From JBBQHX01 sp035306065 (GTDB taxonomy: Bacteria; Gemmatimonadota; Gemmatimonadetes; Gemmatimonadales; Gemmatimonadaceae), in the NCBI GenBank assembly GCA_035306065.1, contig DATGOL010000031.1, positions 1 to 16,473 of the forward strand: a DNA stretch of 16,473 nt. Reading direction: 5' to 3'. This document shows positions 6,798 to 13,372 of this stretch, piece by piece. The notes under the pieces were generated by a model that saw only the letters and a program-made list of their open reading frames with translations, was not told the DNA's origin and did not search any database. Numbering within the stretch: position 1 is the stretch's first letter; the number at the start of each line of letters is the position of its first letter. A program made the position numbers and the translations under genes.

Positions 6798-9700
6798 ATG
6801 TCCTTCGTCCATCTTCACTGCCACTCCGAGTACTCGCTGCTCGACGGCGCCAATCGGATCGATGATCTGATTGCGCGTGCGCAGCATCTCGAGATGCCTG
6901 CGCTCGCCATAACTGATCATGGAAACCTCCATGCAGCCTGGGAGTTCCAGGAGAAGGCGAAAAAGGCGAACATCACCCCGATCCTCGGGATGGAGGCGTA
7001 TGTGGCACCCGCGGATCGTCGCGAGCGCGGCAGGGCGCCTGGCGGCCGTGCCTACTACCACCTGGTGGTGCTCGCGCAGAACGAGACGGGATACCGGAAT
7101 CTAGTAAAACTGTCGTCACTGGCCTACACCGAGGGCTTCTACATGAAGCCGCGTGTAGACCGGGAGCTTCTCGCGAAGTATTCCGAAGGGCTCGTGGTAA
7201 GCTCTGCATGCATGGCTGGTGAAGTTGCGCAGCACCTGCTCGAAGATCGCTACGACGCTGCGCGCGAAGCGGCGGAGTGGTATGCGAATGTTTTCGACGG
7301 GCGCTACTACCTGGAGGTTCAGGGGCACGACTCGGATGGCCAGGCGAAACTGAACAAGGAGATCTTCCGCCTGTCTGAAGACCTCGGCCTGCCGGTGGTG
7401 GCCACGAACGACGCGCACTTCCTGCGCGCGAGTGACCACGATTCGCACGACGTGCTGCTCTGCATCGGGCTGGGCCGGGACAGGGCCGACAGAGACCGGA
7501 TGCATTACGACGAGGGGCTGTACTTCAAGTCTGCCCCCGAGATGCGTGAGCGGTTCCCGGGTCGTCCCGACGTGCTGGAGAACACGCTGGCGATCGCGGA
7601 GAACACGAAGGTTGAGTTTGCCCGCAAGTACCACGTTCCCACCTTCCCGCTGCCCGAAGGCGTGGAGACCGAGAACGACCTGCTCGTGAGGCTGACGGAG
7701 GAAGGAGCCCGCGCGCGGTACGGAGATCCGCTACCACCGAACGTTGTGGAGCGGATGAAGTACGAGCTCGGCGTGATAACGAGCACCGGGTATGCGGGCT
7801 ACTTTCTCATCGTGGCGGACTTCATACGCGCCGCACGGGAGCGCGGCATACCGGTCGGCCCTGGCCGCGGCTCGGCGGCTGGCTCACTGGTGGCGTATTC
7901 CCTGGGCATAACGAACGTGTGCCCGCTGCACTTCGACCTGCTGTTCGAGCGCTTCCTGAATCCGGAGCGCGTGTCCATGCCTGACGTGGACGTGGACTTC
8001 TGCTTCGAGCGGCGCGGCGAGGTGATCGAGTACGTGCGGCAGAAGTACGGGCGCGACGCAGTCGGGCAGATTGTCACCTTCGGTACGATGAAGTCCCGCG
8101 CGGCCGTGAAGGACGTGGGGCGCACTCTCGGCTTCACACCCGCGGAAACCGACGCGCTCGCGAAGCTCATTCCGAACGGGCCGGCGTACAGCCTGAGCGT
8201 GAAGGAAGCCCGGGAGCAGATTCCCGAGGTGAAGAAGCTCTATCGGGATGACGAGCGGTATCGTCAGCTTCTCGACTATGCGTCTGCCCTGGAGGGACTC
8301 TCGCGCCACACGGGGGTGCACGCTGCGGGCGTGGTGATAGCACCAGGCCCGATTGACGACTACGTGCCTGTGTGCACGCAGAACTCCAAGGGTGCAGGCG
8401 CAGGTAGTGACGAGCAGGTTGTAGTAACGCAGTACGACATGAACTGCCTGGAGAAGGCAGGCATGTTGAAGATGGACTTCCTCGGCCTCACGACACTTAC
8501 GGTGCTCCACGATGCGGTGCAGAACATACGCGCTCGCACCGGCCGGGAAATTGACCTGGACACACTGCCGCTGGACGACGAAGCAACCTACCGCATGCTG
8601 CGCGCCGGACGCACGGCAGGGGTGTTCCAGTTCGAATCGCCGCTTGCAACCGACGTGCTCCGCTCCATGCGCTGCGACAGGTTCGACGACCTGGTTGCAT
8701 CCAACGCGCTCATGCGCCCGGGGCCGCTGGATGCCGGAATGCACAAGGTGTACATCCGGCGCAAGCGCGGCGAGGAAACCGTTTCCTATGCGCTCCCCGA
8801 GCTGGAGCCGATTCTCGATAACACCTACGGCGTAATCACCTACCAGGAGCAGGTGATGCGTATTGCGCAGCTTCTGGCGGGAATATCACTCGCCGAAGCA
8901 GACGTATTGCGCAAGGCAGTGGGCAAGAAGGACGCCGCACTCATTCAGCAGGAACTTGGCAAGTTCATCGAGAAGTCCGTCGCGCGCGGTTACGACCGGA
9001 AGATCATCGAGGAGCTGGCGGGACAGATCGAGACGTTCGGTCGATACGGGTTCAACAAGTCTCACTCGGTTGCCTACTCGGTTGTTGCGTACCACACGGC
9101 CTACCTGAAGGCGCACCACAAGGCCGAGTTCATGGCTGCGCTGCTTTCGTCATGCATTGGCGATACCGAGAGCGTAATCAAGTACGTGAACGAGGCGCGG
9201 GAGCTTGGCCTCGAGGTGCTCCCGCCAGACGTGAACGAGTCAGGCTACAAGTTCACCGTGGTGGGGGAAGACCGTATTCGCTTCGGGCTGGGCGCTGTGC
9301 GCAACGTGGGTCGTGGCGCCATAGAGTCAATAATCGCTGCGCGAGATGGTGAAGGTGCGTTCACGGACTTCTTCGATTTCGTGGCTCGCGTGGACCTGCG
9401 CCTGTGCAACCGGCGTGTGTTCGAGGCACTGATCCACTCGGGTGCCATGGACAACCTGGGCGGGCATCGTGCCCAGTTCCTGGCAGTCCTGGACCAGGCA
9501 ATGCAGGAGGCATCACTTCGTCAGGCAGAGCGCGAGAGCGGGCAGCACTCGCTCTTCGGCGGTGGTGGCGATGTGGAGCAGGGGGCCGGCGTGAAGCAGC
9601 AGCTGCCCAACCTGGCTCCGTTCTCCGAATCGGAGCGCCTGACGAAGGAAAAGGAGATACTCGGCTTCTACGTATCCGGCCACCCGCTGGAGCCGTACCG

Positions 9701-10286
9701 CGTGCAGTGCGAGCTGTTCGGCAGCCACACCGTTTCGCAGTTCGGCACCTACACGACCGACAAGATGAACATCGGTTGCGTGGTGACTGCCATCAAGAGG
9801 CAGATCAGCAAGCGGAGCGGAGCCGAGTTCGCCCGCCTCACGATCGAGGACTTCACCGGGTCAGCCGAGGTACTGGTGTTCCCCGAACGGTGGGCGGCGA
9901 TCGGCGACACCGTGCGCACCGACATCCCGGTGCTCCTCTCGGGCGGGTACTCCAGGCGCGATGCGGACGCCGACAATCCGGCCTTCATAGTTGAATCGGT
10001 TCAGCGGTTTGCCGAGCTTCAGGCCAGCGGCATGGTACTGGTTGCGCTGTCGCTTACTGCCCAGGATGGCGCCAGGTCGCTTCCTCCTGGAATATTGAAG
10101 GACGTTCGAGCCGTGGTGGATGCTCATCCCGGGTCTGCACCGCTGGAGCTGCACTGGAGTGATGGGAACGGATCGCGTGCGCGATTCCGGTCTCGCTCAC
10201 TTACCCTGTCGGCAAATACCGCCGCCCTCACTGAACTGCGGGCCCTGCTCGGCGAAGAGCAGGTCCGCCTCCTTCGCGGGAGTTGA
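6798..10286 (+). CDS. dnaE: DNA polymerase III alpha subunit
   Basis: This 1162-residue replicative polymerase is close to the usual DnaE length. The N-terminal PHP domain keeps a full set of likely metal ligands: H5/H7/H9 (VHLHCHS), D40-H41, E66, H88, C138 and D205-x-H207. This resembles Thermus and mycobacterial DnaE rather than the degenerate E. coli PHP site. The palm carries PDVDVDF (395-401) and KMDFLGL, giving candidate catalytic Asp398, Asp400 and Asp560. QHSLF at 916-920 fits the clamp-binding motif. A C-terminal OB-fold follows (IGCVVTAIKRQ...FARLTIEDFTGSAEVLVFPE). I chose the ATG at 6798 because the N-terminus then matches the family and the promoter lies directly upstream. An in-frame start at 6738 would precede the promoter. 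accA follows 2 nt after the stop, the same order as in E. coli. Confidence 0.98.
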   Translation: MSFVHLHCHSEYSLLDGANRIDDLIARAQHLEMPALAITDHGNLHAAWEFQEKAKKANITPILGMEAYVAPADRRERGRAPGGRAYYHLVVLAQNETGYRNLVKLSSLAYTEGFYMKPRVDRELLAKYSEGLVVSSACMAGEVAQHLLEDRYDAAREAAEWYANVFDGRYYLEVQGHDSDGQAKLNKEIFRLSEDLGLPVVATNDAHFLRASDHDSHDVLLCIGLGRDRADRDRMHYDEGLYFKSAPEMRERFPGRPDVLENTLAIAENTKVEFARKYHVPTFPLPEGVETENDLLVRLTEEGARARYGDPLPPNVVERMKYELGVITSTGYAGYFLIVADFIRAARERGIPVGPGRGSAAGSLVAYSLGITNVCPLHFDLLFERFLNPERVSMPDVDVDFCFERRGEVIEYVRQKYGRDAVGQIVTFGTMKSRAAVKDVGRTLGFTPAETDALAKLIPNGPAYSLSVKEAREQIPEVKKLYRDDERYRQLLDYASALEGLSRHTGVHAAGVVIAPGPIDDYVPVCTQNSKGAGAGSDEQVVVTQYDMNCLEKAGMLKMDFLGLTTLTVLHDAVQNIRARTGREIDLDTLPLDDEATYRMLRAGRTAGVFQFESPLATDVLRSMRCDRFDDLVASNALMRPGPLDAGMHKVYIRRKRGEETVSYALPELEPILDNTYGVITYQEQVMRIAQLLAGISLAEADVLRKAVGKKDAALIQQELGKFIEKSVARGYDRKIIEELAGQIETFGRYGFNKSHSVAYSVVAYHTAYLKAHHKAEFMAALLSSCIGDTESVIKYVNEARELGLEVLPPDVNESGYKFTVVGEDRIRFGLGAVRNVGRGAIESIIAARDGEGAFTDFFDFVARVDLRLCNRRVFEALIHSGAMDNLGGHRAQFLAVLDQAMQEASLRQAERESGQHSLFGGGGDVEQGAGVKQQLPNLAPFSESERLTKEKEILGFYVSGHPLEPYRVQCELFGSHTVSQFGTYTTDKMNIGCVVTAIKRQISKRSGAEFARLTIEDFTGSAEVLVFPERWAAIGDTVRTDIPVLLSGGYSRRDADADNPAFIVESVQRFAELQASGMVLVALSLTAQDGARSLPPGILKDVRAVVDAHPGSAPLELHWSDGNGSRARFRSRSLTLSANTAALTELRALLGEEQVRLLRGS
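10278..10282 (+). promoter_or_regulatory. Ribosome-binding site deciding the accA start
   Basis: GGGAG lies within the last codons of dnaE and sits 6 nt before the GTG at 10289. It would have no spacing to the alternative TTG at 10283, so it favours the GTG start. Confidence 0.6.
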
Positions 10287-10288
10287 AT

Positions 10289-11257
10289 GTGGCAAGCCCT
10301 GCTCTTGACTTCGAAAAACCGCTGGTAGAGCTGGAGAAGGAGATTGAAGACCTGAGGAAGATGGCGGGTGATCGCCAGCTCAGCCTCGTTGAGGTGATCG
10401 AGCCCCTGGAGCACAAGCTTGACGAACTGCGAGCCGAGATCTATCGCAACCTCACGCCGCTGCAGCGGGTGCAGGTGGCGCGTGCCGCACGACGTCCGTT
10501 CATGCTCGACTACGTGCGCATGATTCTCACGGACTTCATCGAGCTGCACGGCGACAGACTGTTTCGTGAAGACGCCGCGATCGTTGGCGGTTGGGCGCGT
10601 CTCGAGGGAGAAACAGTGATGGTGATCGGCCAGCAGCGCGGCCGTGACACCAAGGAGAATCTGCACCGCAACTTCGGCATGCCGCACCCCGAGGGTTATC
10701 GCAAGGCACTGCGTCTGATGAAGCTCGCCGAGAAGTTCCAGGCGCCTGTTCTGACTTTCATTGACACGCCGGGTGCATGGGCAGGGCTGGGTGCCGAGGA
10801 GCGTGGCCAGTCCGAGGCCATCGCGCGCAACCTGATCGAGATGGCGAGCCTGCAGACGCCGATCGTTGCCACGGTAATTGGAGAGGGCGGCTCGGGCGGC
10901 GCGCTGGCACTCGGCGTTGCCGATCGGGTGATGATGCTCGAGAACGCGGTGTACTCAGTCATCACGGTCGAAGGTTGCGCCGCGATCCTGTGGAAGGATG
11001 CGAAGAGCCCGGAAATGCGTGAGAAGGCGGCGAGTGCCCTGCGCATAACGGCGCCCGACCTGTTCGAGCTGCGTGTGGTTGACGAGATCATTCCCGAACC
11101 GCTGGGTGGTGCGCATGCGGATCACGAGACGACGGCAGCTAACCTGCGAGGAGCGCTGGTGCGGCAGCTGGAGGATCTGAGGCGTTTGAAGCCGGACAAG
11201 CTGGTGCGGCGGCGGCGGGAGAAGTTCTTGAGGATGGGGAGGTACTCGGAGGGCTAG
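10289..11257 (+). CDS. accA: Acetyl-CoA carboxylase carboxyltransferase subunit alpha
   Basis: This is the alpha subunit of the carboxyltransferase half of acetyl-CoA carboxylase. With AccD it transfers the carboxyl group from biotin to acetyl-CoA to form malonyl-CoA for fatty-acid synthesis. The 322-residue length matches AccA. An N-terminal helical region (LDFEKPLVELEKEIEDL) is followed by the crotonase-like fold, with FIDTPGAWAGLGAEERGQ (about 158-175) and GEGGSGGALAL (198-208) lining the active site. The start is GTG at 10289, supported by GGGAG 6 nt upstream. A TTG at 10283 overlapping the dnaE stop is the alternative. Expression is probably coupled to dnaE. The TAG stop codon (11255-11257) lies inside the left inverted repeat of a MITE-like element. 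accD is not in this window. Confidence 0.97.
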   Translation: MASPALDFEKPLVELEKEIEDLRKMAGDRQLSLVEVIEPLEHKLDELRAEIYRNLTPLQRVQVARAARRPFMLDYVRMILTDFIELHGDRLFREDAAIVGGWARLEGETVMVIGQQRGRDTKENLHRNFGMPHPEGYRKALRLMKLAEKFQAPVLTFIDTPGAWAGLGAEERGQSEAIARNLIEMASLQTPIVATVIGEGGSGGALALGVADRVMMLENAVYSVITVEGCAAILWKDAKSPEMREKAASALRITAPDLFELRVVDEIIPEPLGGAHADHETTAANLRGALVRQLEDLRRLKPDKLVRRRREKFLRMGRYSEG

Positions 11258-11279
11258 TGGGCTGTAAACGATATTCGTG
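11254..11279 (+). repeat. Left terminal inverted repeat
   Basis: This is a 26-bp arm, the exact reverse complement of 11691-11716. It includes the last 4 bases of accA (C plus the TAG stop). The match breaks on both sides of the arm. Confidence 0.9.
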
Positions 11280-11443
11280 GAGCATTCGAGCGCGCCTCCG
11301 TGCTCTTCGCCGGGGTTGCGCCTCCTTTAAATGACCCTGCAATTCCGGAGTCAGCGCTCGGGGCCAGGCTCGGGTGGAGGCTCGGCTGGGGCGAAGCGGC
11401 GCGAAGCGGAGCTTCGTCTGCAAGCGGAACCGGTAAAAAAAGC

Positions 11444-11537
11444 CTCACGCGGAGACGCGGAGGCCGCGGAGAGAAGCCTGGCGCATGAAACTCCAATCGC
11501 TCTGCAGTTCTCCGCGGCCTCCGCGCCTCCGCGTGAG
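11444..11537. repeat. Internal GC-rich inverted repeat (29-bp arms)
   Basis: Arms 11444-11472 and 11509-11537 are reverse complements with one mismatch. They are built from CGCGGAG-type modules (CTCACGCGGAG and CTCCGCGTGAG at the outer ends). A 36-bp spacer separates them, and an A7 run precedes the left arm at 11435-11441. The RNA would form a strong hairpin, which could act as a terminator or stability element downstream of accA. The sequence resembles REP-like intergenic repeats I associate with several GC-rich phyla, but I could not search for copies. Confidence 0.75.
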
Positions 11538-11690
11538 ACCGTCGTTTTCAACCTTCAGTGCGTAGTGGCCGGCACCGGTGAAGAGTGAGTAGATGGGAGG
11601 CAGTTGCACTTGAGGGCGCCTTGAAATAGCGCTGCTATTCCAGCGTCGGCGCGCCTTGGCGAACGACGCGTGTTCGCACTCGCGATACTA

Positions 11691-11716
11691 CACGAATATC
11701 GTTTACAGCCCACTAG
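11691..11716 (-). repeat. Right terminal inverted repeat
   Basis: This arm is the exact reverse complement of 11254-11279 and starts CACGAATATCGTTTACAG. It ends in CTAG, 7 bp before the first heptamer array. Confidence 0.9.
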
Positions 11717-11723
11717 GTTTTTG

Positions 11724-11758
11724 GTGTTAGGTATTACGTATTAGGTATTAGGTGTTAG
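11724..11758 (+). repeat. Heptanucleotide tandem array, left arm (5 units)
   Basis: Five contiguous 7-bp units read GTGTTAG, GTATTAC, GTATTAG, GTATTAG and GTGTTAG. The reverse complement (CTAACAC, CTAATAC) belongs to the same heptamer family as the array at 11967-12029. Positions 11730-11758 match the reverse complement of 11969-11997 at 23 of 29 positions. Confidence 0.85.
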
Positions 11759-11787
11759 GCGGGGGCGTTGCCTCCGGACTGCCGAAC

Positions 11788-11901
11788 GGTCGGGATCCCG
11801 GTGGTAGGTCGGGATCCCGGTGGCAGATCGGGATTCCGGCGGCGGGTCGGGATCCCGGCGGCGGACCGGAATTCCGGTGGCACATCCGGACCCCGATGGT
11901 A
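11788..11901 (+). repeat. Six tandem 19-bp units, most carrying a palindrome
   Basis: The units start at 11788, 11807, 11826, 11845, 11864 and 11883, with consensus GGTCGGGATCCCGGTGGCA. Units 1, 2 and 4 contain the palindrome CGGGATCCCG. Unit 3 has one changed half-site, unit 5 has the symmetric variant CCGGAATTCCGG, and unit 6 is degenerate. A 19-bp period is not a multiple of 3, so all three forward frames read through it as glycine/arginine-rich shadows. It is unlikely to be coding. Confidence 0.85.
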
Positions 11902-11966
11902 ACTCGACTTCTCGAACGCGAGTCCCCTGGAGCCCGCTGCCCCGCGACGAAACCCCGAATCCGAGC

Positions 11967-12029
11967 CTCTAACATCTAACATCTAACACCTGATACCGAA
12001 CCCCTGGTACCTGGCACCTGGTACCTGTC
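11967..12029 (+). repeat. Heptanucleotide tandem array, right arm (9 units)
   Basis: Nine contiguous 7-bp units run CTCTAAC, ATCTAAC, ATCTAAC, ACCTGAT, ACCGAAC, CCCTGGT, ACCTGGC, ACCTGGT and ACCTGTC. They drift from an ATCTAAC type to an ACCTGGT type while keeping phase. The array ends 22 bp before the ricT start. It is inverted relative to the array at 11724-11758. Confidence 0.8.
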
Positions 12030-12039
12030 CCCACCCCAT

Positions 12040-12045
12040 TACATT
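12040..12045 (+). promoter_or_regulatory. Possible -10 box for a leaderless ricT transcript
   Basis: TACATT lies 6 nt before the ricT ATG at 12052, the same spacing as in the promoter upstream of the gene starting at 3245. There is no recognisable -35 box at 17 bp, since that position falls in the heptamer array (CCTGGT). There is also no Shine-Dalgarno site. Weak on its own. Confidence 0.35.
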
Positions 12046-12051
12046 CCCCAG

Positions 12052-13368
12052 ATGGACGCGCTGGTCGAGATCGCCTTCAAGGGGAACCGCAAGGAGTTCT
12101 TTCGCTGGACCGGCGACGAGCCGCTCGCCGAGAAGGCGCGCGTGATCGTCGAAGCCGACCGGGGAGAGGACCTCGGCGTCGTGTACAGCATTGGTGAGCT
12201 GGCCAGGCTGCGCAACGCCAGGCTCCCGCATGGCACCGCAGACGCTCCACCCGCAAGGTCCGTCCTGCGGGTGGCCAGCGAGACGGAGATTGCCGAGGCT
12301 GCCGTTCTCCGCGAGCGCGACGACGAGCAGGCTCGCCATCGCGCTCGGGAACTGGTGCAGCAGCACGGGCTTCTCATGAAGGTCACCGATGCCGAGTGGC
12401 AGCTCGACCGCATGAAGCTCACCCTGTACTTCACGGCCGAGAAGAGGGTGGATTTTCGCGCGCTGGTGCGTGACCTGGCGTCCACCTTCCGTGCGCGGAT
12501 CGAGCTCAAGCAGATTGGCGTTCGCGATGAGGCCAGGCGCCTCTCCGGGATTGGCAGATGCGGACGCGAGTACTGCTCTGCGTCATGGTTGCCTGAGCTT
12601 CTCCCGATTAACCTGGGCATTGCCAAGGACCAGCGGCTTTCGCTGAACCCTACGCAGATTTCGGGTGCGTGCGGACGGCTCATGTGCTGCCTGCGTTTCG
12701 AGCACGAGTTCTATGTGCAGAGTCGCAAGCGCTTTCCCAAGGAAGGCAGGATTCTCGTGACGAGCGTTGGCGAGGAGAAGGTGATCGCCAATGACATTTT
12801 CCGCGAGAGTGTGCGGCTGCGTAATTCGGAAGGCGACGTGCGCGACCTTCCGCTGTTGCAATTGAAGCGGGAACTCGCAGCAGCTAACGAGAGTCCACTG
12901 GATGATGGCCCGCCGCAGACGATCGGCAGCGCTGCGCATGACTCGAACGAGCGGGTGCTGCCCGTTATGCGCGAGGCGGTACACCAGGAGGCAGGTGCAT
13001 CGGGTACGTCTGGTATTCCGGTTGCGCCTCACGCTCCAAATGCTCCAACCTCAAAGGCGGCAGCGCCCGCGGAGGAGGCCTCCATCACACCGACTGAAGT
13101 CGAGGCCACCGCAGTGCCCGCAGCGCCTGACGTGACGGCCTCGTCGCCCGGTACAGCGGCTGGCGCCCCTCAGGCGGCAGACGCGGAAGCGCCAGAAGAG
13201 CACGTAAATTCCTCCGGCGAGAACGAAGGCTCACGCAGGCGCCATCGTCGTGGCCGCAGGGGCGGGCGCCGCTCCCGCGGACATGGTTCCAGCAACGACT
13301 CGGCTTCCGGCGGGAGGTCGCCTGACGACTCCACGCACGGCAGCACGGACAACCCTAGCGACCGGTAA
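12052..13368 (+). CDS. ricT: PSP1-domain protein, RicT (YaaT) homologue with RG-rich tail
   Basis: RicT in Bacillus subtilis forms the RicA-RicF-RicT complex that assists RNase Y in mRNA maturation and binds iron-sulphur clusters. This protein has 438 residues. The conserved part covers about residues 1-275. It includes SGIGRCGREYC (165-175) and SLNPTQISGACGRLMCCLRFE (197-217), giving Cys170, Cys175, Cys207, Cys212 and Cys213. Where Firmicutes proteins have a CC pair in the first motif, this one has a single Cys (YCSA). Residues about 280-438 are a disordered-looking extension rich in Ala, Pro and Glu. It ends in a basic RG cluster (RRRHRRGRRGGRRSRG, 395-410), suited to RNA binding. metG follows after 4 nt, and this linkage is seen in other phyla. 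A leaderless start is possible. The tail function is inferred. Confidence 0.92.
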   Translation: MDALVEIAFKGNRKEFFRWTGDEPLAEKARVIVEADRGEDLGVVYSIGELARLRNARLPHGTADAPPARSVLRVASETEIAEAAVLRERDDEQARHRARELVQQHGLLMKVTDAEWQLDRMKLTLYFTAEKRVDFRALVRDLASTFRARIELKQIGVRDEARRLSGIGRCGREYCSASWLPELLPINLGIAKDQRLSLNPTQISGACGRLMCCLRFEHEFYVQSRKRFPKEGRILVTSVGEEKVIANDIFRESVRLRNSEGDVRDLPLLQLKRELAAANESPLDDGPPQTIGSAAHDSNERVLPVMREAVHQEAGASGTSGIPVAPHAPNAPTSKAAAPAEEASITPTEVEATAVPAAPDVTASSPGTAAGAPQAADAEAPEEHVNSSGENEGSRRRHRRGRRGGRRSRGHGSSNDSASGGRSPDDSTHGSTDNPSDR

Positions 13369-13372
13369 AAGG

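Larger units (their letters stand above)
11254..11716. mobile_element. 463-bp MITE-like element with perfect 26-bp terminal inverted repeats
   Basis: The stretch is bounded by perfect 26-bp inverted repeats at 11254-11279 and 11691-11716. The outer ends read CTAGTGGGCTGTAAACG. They begin with the palindrome CTAG, so a CTAG or TA target duplication cannot be told apart from the repeat itself. Insertion at such a site would fit IS5-group (YTAR) or IS630/mariner-like (TA) transposition. The interior has no credible coding frame. It contains a second, 29-bp inverted repeat (11444-11537) and smaller hairpins at 11402-11416 and 11625-11639. The likeliest reading is a non-autonomous element moved in trans. 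The alternative is a long structured 3' region of accA. Confidence 0.6.

Noticed and set aside
7884..8744. Minus-strand frame (286 codons) within dnaE
   Set aside because: The plus strand here carries the DnaE palm motifs. The antisense product has no recognisable motif and no promoter or ribosome-binding site.
11300..11588. Small coding genes inside the 463-bp element (frames of 62-85 codons)
   Set aside because: The frames run through the inverted repeat on both strands, lack start signals and have repeat-driven composition.
11788..11901. CRISPR array
   Set aside because: The 19-bp units are contiguous, with no unique spacers, and no cas genes are in view.
11752..11982. Overlapping 75-codon frames on both strands across the 19-bp array
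   Set aside because: They arise because a 19-bp period without stops is open in several frames at once. No frame has a ribosome-binding site or shows conservation of one reading phase.
13250..13372. Longer metG N-terminus overlapping the ricT tail
   Set aside because: The added residues are a low-complexity shadow of the ricT RG-rich tail. Family similarity begins at the GTG at 13373.
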